NCBI RefSeq assembly: GCF_000717475.1
Contig: NZ_JPIK01000018.1
Location: 62,001 to 126,000 of the forward strand
DNA: 64,000 bases
Direction: 5' to 3'
Source: Desulfonatronum thiodismutans
GTDB taxonomy: Bacteria > Desulfobacterota > Desulfovibrionia > Desulfovibrionales > Desulfonatronaceae
Shown here: piece by piece, positions 17,608 to 26,840 of the stretch
Layout: every line of letters begins with the position of its first letter
Position numbering within the stretch: the first letter of the stretch is position 1
Translations under genes and position numbers: made by a program
Notes under the pieces: generated by a model
Told to the model about the DNA's origin: nothing
Database searches by the model: none
Seen by the model: the letters and a program-made list of their open reading frames with translations, nothing else

Positions 17608-19023
17608 TCAATGTCGGTCAAGTATCGCGATCCGCAGCGCTTCCACCGGATGCCGGACCGGGATGTCGTCCATATGCTGGAACTGCAGGCGGCAGCTCAG
17701 GCATTCGGTGATGATGGTTTCCGGCTGAAGCGCACGGATCTTGTCCATCAGCGGCGTACCCAGCTCCAGGCTGGAGTGGTGAAACTGCTTCTTGTAGCCC
17801 ATGATCCCGGCCATGCCGCAGCAGTTCAAGGTTCCGGTGAGCGGGACAACGGACAGCTCGGGGATGTTTTTCAGCAATTCCAGAAACGGATATCCGATTT
17901 TTTGTTCCCGGAGGTGGCAGGGCGGATAGTAGACCGCCCGCCCGGAAACGGGGTGCGCCATTTCCGGGGTTCGGCCCTCCACTGCCAGTGCGGCCAGATA
18001 CTCGCCGAGATCAAAGGCGTGTTCGCCCACGGCGATGCGCTGGAGCGGATCAAGGCTGGAAAACTGGCCTTTGTCCTTCAGGATCGGGCCATAAGTGGCC
18101 CGATGCAGCACCACCATGTCCCCTTCTCTCGGCCCGTTGACACCCATGCCTACGGGAATGCGCAGGGTCGTCGGGTCCGCGCCGGCCTGCTGCTGATACG
18201 CTTCGGAATAATACGCCCCGTCCCGCAGGAGATGCTTGAAAAAATACCCGCAGGTCGGGCAGGAGCAGACCACGTCGAAACCCTCGGCCACATGCTCCGC
18301 CATCCATTGCAGATTGCGCGAGACCAGCTTCAGGGCCATGTCCCGGTCTCCTTCCAGCAGGGGCGGCATGCCGCAGCATTCGCCTTCCGGGTCATGCACC
18401 GACGAGACCACGTGCACCCCAAAGGCCTCCAGGACCTCCACCGCTGCCCGCGCCACCTCGGGAAACAGAAAGCGGGCCGTGCAGCCCGGGAAATAGACCG
18501 CCTTGCGCGCTTGATGATCCGTGTTCCGGCCCACCCTGGCTGAACGCTTCCGAACCCAATGGTCGAAGTTATCCCGGGGCACCGCCGGCATGGTTCGATC
18601 CGGGTGGATGCCCAGGGTTTGCTTGATCAGGGACGAAGAGAAGGGATTGCCGACCATCATATTGCTCAAGCGCGGAAACGCTCCGCACAGTTTGCCGATC
18701 CGCCCCACATCCTGCAGCGCCCGCACGCTGAAGGGCAACCCGTCTCTTTCAGCGTAAGCCGCCTTTGCGGTCATGATTTCACGCCGGATATTGGCGCAGG
18801 GACAAAGCCCGCAAAGATTGCACAGGTCGGACAGTCGCTTCAGTTCATCTTGTGTCGCGCTCTCGCCGTGCTCGCGCTTGCGGTCGTGCAGGCGGAACAG
18901 CTCCGGCAGGAACAGGCAGGCTTCCTCGATGAAATGCCGGCAATCCTCGCAGGAGCCGCAGGCCGTGACCACGTTTTGGATCAGGGTTTCCGGGGTGTCT
19001 TTTTTCGGTGCGTCTAGGGGCAT
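17608..19023 (-). CDS. HdrD/GlpC-like iron-sulfur protein with two CCG domains
   Basis: 471 residues from ATG 19023 (AGGA site). The N-terminus has TACGSCEDCRHFIEEACLF and the ferredoxin-type CNLCGLCPCANIRRE near residue 70. Two C-terminal CCG cysteine domains follow: CCGMPPLLEG with CSCPTCGYF, and NCCGMAGIMGYKKQF with TECLSCRLQF. CCG domains hold noncubane [4Fe-4S] clusters in heterodisulfide reductases and related enzymes. Here no Hdr partner is adjacent. The gene diverges from arsR, with 126 bases between them, and is followed by the small Cys-Cys protein, so it is probably controlled by ArsR. A thiol-disulfide or arsenic redox role is plausible but unproven. Confidence 0.88.
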   Translation of the reverse strand: MPLDAPKKDTPETLIQNVVTACGSCEDCRHFIEEACLFLPELFRLHDRKREHGESATQDELKRLSDLCNLCGLCPCANIRREIMTAKAAYAERDGLPFSVRALQDVGRIGKLCGAFPRLSNMMVGNPFSSSLIKQTLGIHPDRTMPAVPRDNFDHWVRKRSARVGRNTDHQARKAVYFPGCTARFLFPEVARAAVEVLEAFGVHVVSSVHDPEGECCGMPPLLEGDRDMALKLVSRNLQWMAEHVAEGFDVVCSCPTCGYFFKHLLRDGAYYSEAYQQQAGADPTTLRIPVGMGVNGPREGDMVVLHRATYGPILKDKGQFSSLDPLQRIAVGEHAFDLGEYLAALAVEGRTPEMAHPVSGRAVYYPPCHLREQKIGYPFLELLKNIPELSVVPLTGTLNCCGMAGIMGYKKQFHHSSLELGTPLMDKIRALQPETIITECLSCRLQFQHMDDIPVRHPVEALRIAILDRH

Positions 19024-19149
19024 CGCGCATGTCCTTTTGCGTAAGTTTCCTTCAGGATCTGCATGGGGGCGTGGTAGGCTTGACATCAAAAAAATGTTTT
19101 GTAACTTATATTTCGTCGTTTAGCTAGATTTGCATTTCTGGAGAAAAGA

Positions 19150-19521
19150 ATGGAGACACCCCTGACCATGGCCAAAGGGCTGGCCGATGGCAACAGGATG
19201 CGGATTGTCGCCGCGCTCATGGAGCGGGACGAACTCTGCGTATGCCAGTTGATCGAGATGCTCGGCATAGCCGGGGCCACGGTTTCCAGGCACATGAGCA
19301 TCCTGCAGGCCGCCCGTCTGGTTCAGAATCGCAAGCAGGGACGGTGGGTCTATTATCGCTTGGCCGATCAATTTCCTGATCTACTGCGAAAATGGTTGCA
19401 GGATTCCTTGGCTGCATCGGCGACCATTCAAGCGGACAGGAACAGCCTTGAGGCCATCCTGGCCTGTGAACCTGACGAAGTCTGCCGACGTCAACGGGAA
19501 AATGCGGAATGCTCCGCGTAA
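19150..19521 (+). CDS. arsR: ArsR/SmtB-family arsenic-responsive repressor
   Basis: 123 residues with a winged helix. The recognition region carries the arsenite-binding CxC of classic ArsR in [10 protein letters not shown], followed by [15 protein letters not shown]. The beta wing is [11 protein letters not shown]. Two more Cys sit in the C-terminus (CEPDEVC) and one in the last residues. It represses ars genes until As(III) or Sb(III) binds. It lies 28 bases before acr3 and is divergent from the HdrD-like gene, so it may control both directions. Confidence 0.93.
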   Translation: METPLTMAKGLADGNRMRIVAALMERDELCVCQLIEMLGIAGATVSRHMSILQAARLVQNRKQGRWVYYRLADQFPDLLRKWLQDSLAASATIQADRNSLEAILACEPDEVCRRQRENAECSA

Positions 19522-19549
19522 TCTTCCAACGTGTTTCAAGGAGAGCGCA

Positions 19550-20653
<1,104 letters not shown>

Positions 20654-20675
20654 CCCACATCGATAACCCCAGAAT

Positions 20676-20701
20676 CTCGCCCGGCAAGCTGGCCGGGCGA
20701 G
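20676..20701 (+). terminator. Hairpin after acr3
   Basis: CTCGCCCGGC-AAGCTG-GCCGGGCGAG forms a perfect 10-bp GC-rich stem 22 bases after the acr3 stop. No strong T-run follows, so termination efficiency is uncertain. Confidence 0.55.
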
Positions 20702-20748
20702 AGCTATAATGTCCCTCTCACCTTTTCAGAAGTGTGATCCGGAGTTGA

Positions 20749-20788
20749 TTGACGCGGAGCGCAAATTTGCCTATTTTGCCAAATTTGC
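20749..20788 (+). promoter_or_regulatory. Sigma-70 promoter with overlapping operator for the second ars operon
   Basis: TTGACG (20749-20754), a 17-base spacer and TATTTT (20772-20777) form a plausible -35/-10 pair. The self-complementary GCAAATTTGC at 20761-20770 and GCCAAATTTGC at 20778-20788 flank the -10, the expected place for an ArsR operator. The second arsR starts 15 bases further on. Confidence 0.6.
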
Positions 20789-20803
20789 ACACGGAGGCTG
20801 TGA

Positions 20804-21127
20804 GTGCGGAACAAACACGAATTTCGATCCAAAATTTTCAAGGCCCTGGGTCATCCCAGCCGGATTCTGCTGGTGGATGCCTTGCTGGAAGGGGAGCGGT
20901 GCGTTTGTGAACTCCGGGAGTTGGTGGGCGCTGATATTTCCACCGTGTCCAAGCATTTATCCGTGCTCAGGGAAGCGGGGGTCGTGGGCTGCGAGAAGCG
21001 CGGAACCAATGTGTATTACACGCTTCGCATGGAGTGCGTGAAAGGCTTTTTGACCTGCGTGGACCGTTTCAACGCTCGGAGGATCGAGGAGCATGCCTGT
21101 GCTTTATGCGAGGGAGTGAGGAGTTAG
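20804..21127 (+). CDS. arsR: Second ArsR-family repressor
   Basis: 107 residues from GTG 20804 with GGAGG upstream. The winged helix has ALGHPSRILLVDALL, the metal-binding GERCVCELRELVGAD (CxC in the DNA-recognition region) and STVSKHLSVLREAG, then wing GTNVYYTLRM. A C-terminal CALC adds two cysteines. It heads the plus-strand run of thioredoxins, CcdA, permease and arsC and probably controls it through the operator just upstream. Confidence 0.93.
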   Translation: MRNKHEFRSKIFKALGHPSRILLVDALLEGERCVCELRELVGADISTVSKHLSVLREAGVVGCEKRGTNVYYTLRMECVKGFLTCVDRFNARRIEEHACALCEGVRS

Positions 21128-21214
21128 AATTCAGAATTCAGGAGTCAGAGGCGGAAATTGGAATTTTTTGGATAGCTGTGTATCGAGATTAATGAGTCAG
21201 ACGAGGGGTTTTCA

Positions 21215-21448
21215 ATGAAAATCAAAGTGTTGGGGCCTGGTTGCGCCAAGTGTTCGGAAGTGGAACGGATCGTAAAGGAAGCCGTGGCCGAGTCCGGCAA
21301 GGCCGTCGAGGTGGAGAAGGTCACTGATATGCAGGAATTCATGAAGTACGGAGTCTTCAGCACCCCGGCCGTGATCGTGGATGACCAGGTCAAGGCCGTG
21401 GGCAAGGTGCCGGGCAAGAAGGACGTGCTGGGCTGGATCAACGGATAA
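21215..21448 (+). CDS. Small thioredoxin-fold redox protein (redox_disulf_2 type)
   Basis: 77 residues with the active site PGCAKCSEVERIV and cis-Pro motif STPAVIVDD. This single-domain cytosolic type is commonly encoded beside ArsP/DUF318 permeases. It probably passes electrons from thiols to the permease or to ArsC. It starts 87 bases after arsR2 and ends one base before the next thioredoxin gene, so the two are translationally close. Confidence 0.9.
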   Translation: MKIKVLGPGCAKCSEVERIVKEAVAESGKAVEVEKVTDMQEFMKYGVFSTPAVIVDDQVKAVGKVPGKKDVLGWING

Positions 21449-21449
21449 T

Positions 21450-21875
21450 ATGCGCTTTCCATCTCAGCCTGCTCGCTTTCAGCCTTTGGTGAAAGCCGCT
21501 GGTTCCGGCGCCTGGGCCTTGCGGTGCGGTCTTGCGCTGCTGCTGGTCGGCATTGCCTTTGCTGCATGGGCCGAGGAGCCTCCCGAAGCTCCCGTGCCCG
21601 GCATGGTCACCGTGGCCAGCTTCGGCGCTCGCAACTGCGTTCCCTGTCGGATGATGGTACCCATCCGGGAGGAACTTCAGCGGGATTACGAGGGCCGGGC
21701 GGCCATCGTGTTCATCGACCTGCATCGGCATTTTGAACTCATCGACCACTACGCCATCCAGGTCATTCCCACGCTGATTTTTTACGATCAAGACGGCAAC
21801 GAGGCCAAACGGCATATCGGGTTCATGGACAAAAAGTCCATTGAGGCCGAAATGGCCAAGCTCGGCGTCGAATAG
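21450..21875 (+). CDS. Exported thioredoxin-like protein
   Basis: 141 residues from ATG 21450, one base after the previous stop. An N-terminal signal or anchor segment spans about residues 23-43 (CGLALLLVGIAFAAWAEE). The thioredoxin domain has the active site RNCVPCRMM and cis-Pro loop VIPTLIFYDQDG. It is predicted to sit in the periplasm and to receive electrons from the CcdA protein encoded 7 bases downstream. Confidence 0.88.
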   Translation: MRFPSQPARFQPLVKAAGSGAWALRCGLALLLVGIAFAAWAEEPPEAPVPGMVTVASFGARNCVPCRMMVPIREELQRDYEGRAAIVFIDLHRHFELIDHYAIQVIPTLIFYDQDGNEAKRHIGFMDKKSIEAEMAKLGVE

Positions 21876-21882
21876 GATATCC

Positions 21883-22587
21883 ATGGACCAATTTTTCATC
21901 ACCCTGAACATGTGGATCACCAGCGGTACGGGGCTGGCCATGGCCGGAAGCTTTCTGTGGGGCATGGTCAGCGTGTTCTTCAGCCCCTGTCACCTGGCCT
22001 CCATTCCGCTCATCGTCGGCTACGTGGCCGGACAGAACAAGCTCATCGAGGGCCGGGCCGCCGCGGTCTACGCCGGTCTGTTTTCCTTCGGCCTGTTCGT
22101 GACCATCGCCCTGGTGGGGATCATCTGCGCCCTGCTGGGCCGGATGCTCGGGGACATCGGCCCCTGGTGGACCATCCTGGTGGGGCTGATTCTGATCTGG
22201 GTGGCCCTGGACATGATCGGCGTGTCCGGATGCTCCATGTCCACAGGCCTGATGAGCAAGCTCAAAGTCTCCGGTAAGTCTGGAGCGTTGATCCTGGGCC
22301 TGGCCTACGGGGTGCTCTCCGGCTCCTGCACCTTCGGCTTCATCGCCCCGATCCTGGCCATCATCACCATTCAGGACCAAATGGCCAACGGCCTGATGCT
22401 GATCATCCTCTTCGGCCTCGGCCACTGCATCCCCATCGTCATTGCCGGCAGCTCCACGGCCCTGGTCCGCCGCATCCTGGAAAGCCGGTCAATGGCCAGG
22501 GGAGGTTTGTGGTTCAAGCGCGGGGCCGGCACGCTGATCGGGCTGCTGGGATTGTACTTCATCGCCTTGCCGTTTCTGGATATCTAG
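21883..22587 (+). CDS. ccdA: CcdA/DsbD-type thiol-disulfide membrane transporter
   Basis: 234 residues from ATG 21883, six membrane segments. The paired transmembrane cysteines appear as FFSPCHLASIPLIVGY in TM1 and SGSCTFGFIAPILA in TM4, the arrangement used by CcdA to move reducing equivalents from cytosolic thioredoxin to the periplasm. An additional Cys (VSGCSMS) lies between. Flanked on both sides by thioredoxin genes, it forms a redox relay in the ars operon. Confidence 0.92.
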   Translation: MDQFFITLNMWITSGTGLAMAGSFLWGMVSVFFSPCHLASIPLIVGYVAGQNKLIEGRAAAVYAGLFSFGLFVTIALVGIICALLGRMLGDIGPWWTILVGLILIWVALDMIGVSGCSMSTGLMSKLKVSGKSGALILGLAYGVLSGSCTFGFIAPILAIITIQDQMANGLMLIILFGLGHCIPIVIAGSSTALVRRILESRSMARGGLWFKRGAGTLIGLLGLYFIALPFLDI

Positions 22588-22660
22588 CGAGTCCATTGTA
22601 CATTCCCGCGTTCAACATGGCATCTCAACCAATTAACCACCTCCTTCCCAGGAAAGCCCC

Positions 22661-23143
22661 ATGAACTCAAAGACACTTATCGGCATCGTCGTCGTTCTGA
22701 TCGCCGTTCTCGGAACCATCGTCTTGATCCATCAGCACCAAAGCGGGCAGCTTGATGAGACGGCTGCCGTTGATTTGCAGAGCCTCGGAGAGCGTGCCGC
22801 CCATGTCGCCGACAACGGCGTGGACCCGAGTCTGCTTCCCGGCAACCCCTCGGACTTGCCACGCCTGGTGGACCTGGGTGCGGACAACTGCATCCCCTGC
22901 AAGCTGATGGCCCCAATTCTCCAGGAATTGAAAGTCGAATACGCCGAAGTCTTCACTACGCACTTCATCGACGTCTGGAAAAACCCGGCTGCTGGTCGGC
23001 AATTCAGCGTCCGGATGATCCCCACCCAGATTTTTTTCAATGCCGAGGGCAAGGAACTCTTCCGCCACGAGGGGTTCATGTCCAAGCAGGACATTCTGAT
23101 GCGTTGGAGGCAGTTGGGCGTCAGCGTGGCGACGGCGGGATAG
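22661..23143 (+). CDS. Membrane-anchored periplasmic thioredoxin-like protein
   Basis: 160 residues. An uncleaved-looking N-terminal anchor spans about 5-25 (TLIGIVVVLIAVLGTIVLI). The thioredoxin domain follows, with active site DNCIPCKLM and cis-Pro MIPTQIFF. The end, FMSKQDILMRWRQLGV, is very like the thioredoxin part of the Trx-CcdA fusion in the facing operon (FLSKHHILEQWRELGV), so the two are related. It is probably a second electron acceptor from CcdA. Confidence 0.88.
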   Translation: MNSKTLIGIVVVLIAVLGTIVLIHQHQSGQLDETAAVDLQSLGERAAHVADNGVDPSLLPGNPSDLPRLVDLGADNCIPCKLMAPILQELKVEYAEVFTTHFIDVWKNPAAGRQFSVRMIPTQIFFNAEGKELFRHEGFMSKQDILMRWRQLGVSVATAG

Positions 23144-23146
23144 AAC

Positions 23147-23172
23147 GTCATTCCCGCGCAGGCGGGAATCCA
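23147..23172. repeat. Dispersed CATTCCCGCG inverted repeat
   Basis: GTCATTCCCGCG-CA-GGCGGGAATCCA: a short palindrome directly after the thioredoxin stop. The same 26-base unit recurs at 54322-54347. It is a common dispersed intergenic element in proteobacteria. Confidence 0.7.
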
Positions 23173-23228
23173 GTCCTTTTTTCATTTGGTCGCAACGTCC
23201 GCATTTTTGAACAACAAAAGGCATTGTC

Positions 23229-24530
23229 ATGAACTGGAAATCAGAATGGAAACCCCTGGCCGTCATCGTGACGGTCTTTCTGGTCATGTACCATCTGCCG
23301 GTGGGCCTGCCTCGGTTCGACAACGCGATTCACGAGGCTTTGCAACTTGCCCGGTGGTATGCCCAGGAGCACGTGCTGCTCTGTCTGATCCCGGCCTTTT
23401 TCATCGCCGGGGCCATCGGGATTTTCGTCAGCCAGAATTCCGTACTCAAGTACCTGGGGCCGCAAGCCAACAAGGCCTGCGCCTACGGCGTAGCCTCCTG
23501 CTCCGGCTCCATCCTGGCGGTCTGCTCCTGCACCATTCTGCCCCTGTTCGCGGGCATCTACCGGATGGGCGCGGGCATCGGTCCGGCCACGGCCTTTCTG
23601 TATTCCGGCCCGGCCATCAATATCCTGGCCATCGTGCTCACGGCCAGGGTGCTGGGCCCGGAAATGGGCATTGCCCGGGCCGTGGGCGCCATCGGCTTCG
23701 CCGTGGTCATCGGCTTGACCATGCACCTGATCTATCGCCGGGAAGAGGCGGACAAGGCCGCTCAGGCCGCGCATCTCCCCGAGGACGAACCCACGCGCGG
23801 ACTGGGCCAGACCTGCCTCTATTTCCTGGCTATGATCGGCATCCTTGTCTTCGCCAACTGGGGCGCTCCGGAAGCGGCTGATGGCGTTTGGCGGATGGTG
23901 GCGGAACACAAATGGATGCTGACAGCGATCTTCGCCTTGTCCTTGGCCGTGATCCTGCCTGCCTGGTTCGGCCTGCCCTGGTCGCGCATGGCCCTGATTG
24001 CCTTGCCCACCGCGGCCCTGGGCCTGGTATTCCCCCAGGAGCCGACTATCGCCTTCGTGGCCGGATTCATCGGCCTGTCCGCGGTAATCAGCACCCGTGA
24101 GGACGAACTGGGGCAATGGTTTTCGTCATCCTGGATCTTCGCCAAGCAGATTCTGCCGCTGCTGCTGTTCGGCGTTCTCGTGGCGGGGCTGCTTTTGGGG
24201 CGTCCCGGTAGCGAAGGGCTGATACCCTCGGAATGGGTCAGCGCGTCCGTGGGCGGGAACTCTCTGGCCGCGAACTTTTTCGCCTCGTTCGTCGGCGCGT
24301 TCATGTACTTTGCCACCCTGACCGAGGTGCCTATTTTGGAAGGGCTGCTGGGCAGCGGCATGGGCAAGGGCCCGGCCCTGGCCCTGCTGCTGGCTGGTCC
24401 GGCCCTTAGCCTGCCGAACATGCTGGTCATCCGGAGCATCATGGGCACCCAGAAGACCGTGGTCTTCGTCTGCCTGGTGGTGGTCATGGCCACCATCAGC
24501 GGAATGATCTACGGACATTTCTGGGGATAG
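23229..24530 (+). CDS. ArsP/DUF318-family permease
   Basis: 433 residues, about ten to eleven membrane segments. It has the family's conserved cysteine loop CSGSILAVCSCTILPLFAG, then FLYSGPAINILAIVLTARV in the first half. A second half with NFFASFVGAFMYFATL and LLAGPALSLPNMLVI mirrors it. ArsP members export trivalent organoarsenicals; other DUF318 permeases handle metals or are uncharacterised. The cluster context and the small thioredoxin upstream support an arsenic role. It lies 27 bases before arsC. Confidence 0.9.
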   Translation: MNWKSEWKPLAVIVTVFLVMYHLPVGLPRFDNAIHEALQLARWYAQEHVLLCLIPAFFIAGAIGIFVSQNSVLKYLGPQANKACAYGVASCSGSILAVCSCTILPLFAGIYRMGAGIGPATAFLYSGPAINILAIVLTARVLGPEMGIARAVGAIGFAVVIGLTMHLIYRREEADKAAQAAHLPEDEPTRGLGQTCLYFLAMIGILVFANWGAPEAADGVWRMVAEHKWMLTAIFALSLAVILPAWFGLPWSRMALIALPTAALGLVFPQEPTIAFVAGFIGLSAVISTREDELGQWFSSSWIFAKQILPLLLFGVLVAGLLLGRPGSEGLIPSEWVSASVGGNSLAANFFASFVGAFMYFATLTEVPILEGLLGSGMGKGPALALLLAGPALSLPNMLVIRSIMGTQKTVVFVCLVVVMATISGMIYGHFWG

Positions 24531-24557
24531 CCGAACCACAAATCAACGGAGGAAATC

Positions 24558-24986
24558 ATGTCTAAGGTCAAGATTCTCTTTCTCTGCACCGGCAATTCCT
24601 GTCGCAGCCAGATGGCCGAAGGCTGGACCAAGCACTTGAAGGGGGATGTGGTTGAAGCCTTTTCCGCGGGCATCGAGAAGCACGGGCTCAATCCGCAAGC
24701 CGTGCGGGTCATGGCCGAGGCCGGGGTGGACATCAGCGAATTTCGTTCCAAGACCGTGGACGAGCTTCCGGAACAGGAATTCGACTACGTGATCACCCTG
24801 TGCGGACACGCCCAGGAAACCTGCCCCTTTTTTCCCGCCAAGACGAAAAGACTCCACGTCGGCTTCGACGACCCGCCCAAACTCGCCGAGACCGCCCAAT
24901 CCGAGGAAGAGGCCCTGGGCCACTATCGCCGGGTGCGCGACGAAATCCGCGACTACGTGCGGACTCTGCCGGATGCCTTCGACTGA
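24558..24986 (+). CDS. arsC: Arsenate reductase, thioredoxin-coupled LMW-phosphatase type
   Basis: 142 residues. The catalytic P-loop is CTGNSCRSQMAEG near residue 10. The redox cysteines appear in VITLCGHAQETCPFFPA, matching the Cys82/Cys89 pair of the pI258-type enzyme. It reduces cytosolic arsenate to arsenite using thioredoxin, which feeds the efflux pump. Last gene of the plus-strand ars operon; GGAGG precedes the start. Convergent with the arr operon end, 24 bases away. Confidence 0.96.
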   Translation: MSKVKILFLCTGNSCRSQMAEGWTKHLKGDVVEAFSAGIEKHGLNPQAVRVMAEAGVDISEFRSKTVDELPEQEFDYVITLCGHAQETCPFFPAKTKRLHVGFDDPPKLAETAQSEEEALGHYRRVRDEIRDYVRTLPDAFD

Positions 24987-25010
24987 ACCACAAGGCGCAG
25001 CCCGCCAAGC

Positions 25011-25532
25011 CTACTGTGAAAAACACGGCACGCAGCCGTCGCCGGTGGCCGTGCTCATGATGGCCCGCAGTTTGCCGTAGATGAAGACGTGGCTTTCCTC
25101 CAGCTCCATGAGCGTGGCCCGGCCGCGTTCCAGGCGGTTTTCGAAGAACAGGGTGACGATGGTCAGCAGCTTGGCGTAGAAGTCCTGGTAGGATTTCTCA
25201 AGGGCAGCCGCGTCGGGGAAGGATGCTTTAATCTTGTCCAGTAGGTCGAAGACCTCCAGGGAGGTTTGGGCCGCCATGACGAGGTAGGCCGAGTCGTCGG
25301 TCAGGATTCCGCTTTTAACGGCCTGCTGGACCTGGATGACCTTGCGCTCGAACTGCAGAAGCATGGCCAACTGTTCCTGGTTCAGCTTCTCCTGCTCCGC
25401 GCTGTCCTGTTGGGTGCAGCCGGTCCCGAGCAGGGTCATGGCGAGCAGGAGCGCCGACAAGGATGCAAATATTCCACGCCCAACACCGCTCGCTTTCCGA
25501 TATACTTTGTCTGTACGGGTAACGTTTCGCAT
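25011..25532 (-). CDS. Helical periplasmic lipoprotein of the arr operon
   Basis: 173 residues from ATG 25532 (GGGAGAG site). A signal peptide ends in lipobox LGTGC, followed by CTQQDSAEQEK. The mature part is all-helical and resembles a four-helix sensory bundle such as those of chemoreceptor ligand domains (FERKVIQVQQAVKSG, then YQDFYAKLLTIVTLFF). The C-terminus has a Cys pair, GDGCVPC. It follows the PstS-like gene by 14 bases. I do not recognise the family. It may be a sensory or docking partner of the binding protein. Confidence 0.65.
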   Translation of the reverse strand: MRNVTRTDKVYRKASGVGRGIFASLSALLLAMTLLGTGCTQQDSAEQEKLNQEQLAMLLQFERKVIQVQQAVKSGILTDDSAYLVMAAQTSLEVFDLLDKIKASFPDAAALEKSYQDFYAKLLTIVTLFFENRLERGRATLMELEESHVFIYGKLRAIMSTATGDGCVPCFSQ

Positions 25533-25546
25533 ATTTCCGGCTCTCC

Positions 25547-26446
25547 CTAATCAACGAGAAGATATTTGAATTCCAGGACCACTTCCCGGCCGCGCGGGCC
25601 GAGGCAGAAGTCCAGAAACGGCCTGACGTCCGACTCGTTGCTTTTCAAATAGACCAGATTCAATTCCCGAATGATGGGGTAGCCGCTGGCGATGACGTTT
25701 TCCGTGGCCGGGTCGTGGCCGTCGAGCACGAGAATCTTGATGGGCATGCCCTTGTCCAGCAGATAGAGCGAGGTGCCCAGGGACATGTAGCCCACGGCTC
25801 CGGGAATCCCTCCCACCAGGGTGGCTCCGTCCAGGTTGGAGGCGATTTCGTAGGCTTGCGACGCGACCCGTCCGTTGGGTCCGTCCGTGGGATTGTCCTG
25901 GTGATGGACGCCGCTGTAGTCTTCGAAGAGTTCCAACGTGCTGCGGCCCATTTCCTTGTTCACCAGGACCACTTCCCGGTCCCATCCCGTCAGCTCGCTC
26001 CAGTTGTTGATCCGACCTGCGAACAGGCCGATTACGGTTTCCTTGTCCACCTCGCGCAGCGGATTGCGGCTGTTGACGATGATCACCAGAACGTCCATGC
26101 CGAGTGTCACGTATTCCAGTCGTTCCTTTTCTTCTTCCGACAAGGCCCGCGAAACCATGCCGACCTGGGACGTCCCTTCCACGGCATCCACGACCCCGGT
26201 CAGGCTGCCGCCTCCCTGGACCCTGACCGTCCGTCCGGTTCGCTCTTGGAACTCCGCGGCCAGTTGCTCCACCAGGGGCTGGACAGTGGTTGCTCCGGTA
26301 ATCCGAAGCACGTCGCTGTTCTGGCATATGCCCGGTTTTGCATGAAAAACCAGCATGACCGTCAGGAGAATGATCCCGCATGCGAAACCCGGAATATTTA
26401 ATCGCCGACTGGATGTGATTCGTTGTTCTTTCAATATTTCGTTCAT
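25547..26446 (-). CDS. PstS-like oxyanion-binding protein in the arr operon
   Basis: 299 residues from ATG 26446, which overlaps the preceding stop as ATGA. A signal peptide is at about 19-43. The binding domain begins ITGATTVQPLVEQLAAEF, then VRVQGGGSLTGVVDAVEG and VGMVSRALSEEE, typical of the PBP-like-2 phosphate-binding family. No PstC, PstA or PstB genes are present. In arsenic loci such proteins are known or proposed to sense arsenate or arsenite. I infer arsenate or phosphate discrimination rather than uptake. Confidence 0.85.
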   Translation of the reverse strand: MNEILKEQRITSSRRLNIPGFACGIILLTVMLVFHAKPGICQNSDVLRITGATTVQPLVEQLAAEFQERTGRTVRVQGGGSLTGVVDAVEGTSQVGMVSRALSEEEKERLEYVTLGMDVLVIIVNSRNPLREVDKETVIGLFAGRINNWSELTGWDREVVLVNKEMGRSTLELFEDYSGVHHQDNPTDGPNGRVASQAYEIASNLDGATLVGGIPGAVGYMSLGTSLYLLDKGMPIKILVLDGHDPATENVIASGYPIIRELNLVYLKSNESDVRPFLDFCLGPRGREVVLEFKYLLVD

Positions 26447-26802
26447 ACGTTCATGACTCCTCGCAAACACAAGTTCAGTTCGTCTTCATCAAGGGGCCGG
26501 GTTACAACGGCTCGGAGATTGGTGCGCAGGGCCTGCTCCAACTCCGGATGATACGAGCGTCTGGATATGCCGATGATATGGATATCGGGACAGACCCTGC
26601 CCATCCGGCCCAGCAGCGCGTTGTCCACGCCCTCGGTCTCCAGATTGAGCAGGACGAGACACTCCCGGCATGAAGCCAGGTGCCGCTCCAGTTCGCCGAC
26701 TTTGTTGCAGCGGCGCGTCGTCAGCCTGAACTGGGTCAGCAGGCGTTCCACCTGCCGGACTTCTTCCGCATCGTCATGGAGCACAAAGGCAGTCTGGTCC
26801 AT
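26443..26802 (-). CDS. Pseudo-receiver domain protein lacking the phospho-acceptor Asp
   Basis: 119 residues from ATG 26802 (GGAGAAG site). The CheY-like fold is recognisable: DD at 10-11 in FVLHDDAEEV, the beta-3 strand CLVLLNLETEGVD, IIGISRRSYHPE and the C-terminal VVTRPLDEDELNLCL. The phospho-acceptor Asp is Asn53 and the conserved Lys is Arg102, so normal phosphorylation is not expected. There is no output domain. Four Cys are present (32, 45, 48, 71), with 45 and 48 as CREC, which could make it redox- or arsenite-responsive. It sits between the Trx-CcdA fusion and the PstS-like gene. Confidence 0.75.
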   Translation of the reverse strand: MDQTAFVLHDDAEEVRQVERLLTQFRLTTRRCNKVGELERHLASCRECLVLLNLETEGVDNALLGRMGRVCPDIHIIGISRRSYHPELEQALRTNLRAVVTRPLDEDELNLCLRGVMNV

Positions 26803-26840
26803 ATTCTTCTCCGGTTCGTCATTGCACGAAGCCTGAGAGA

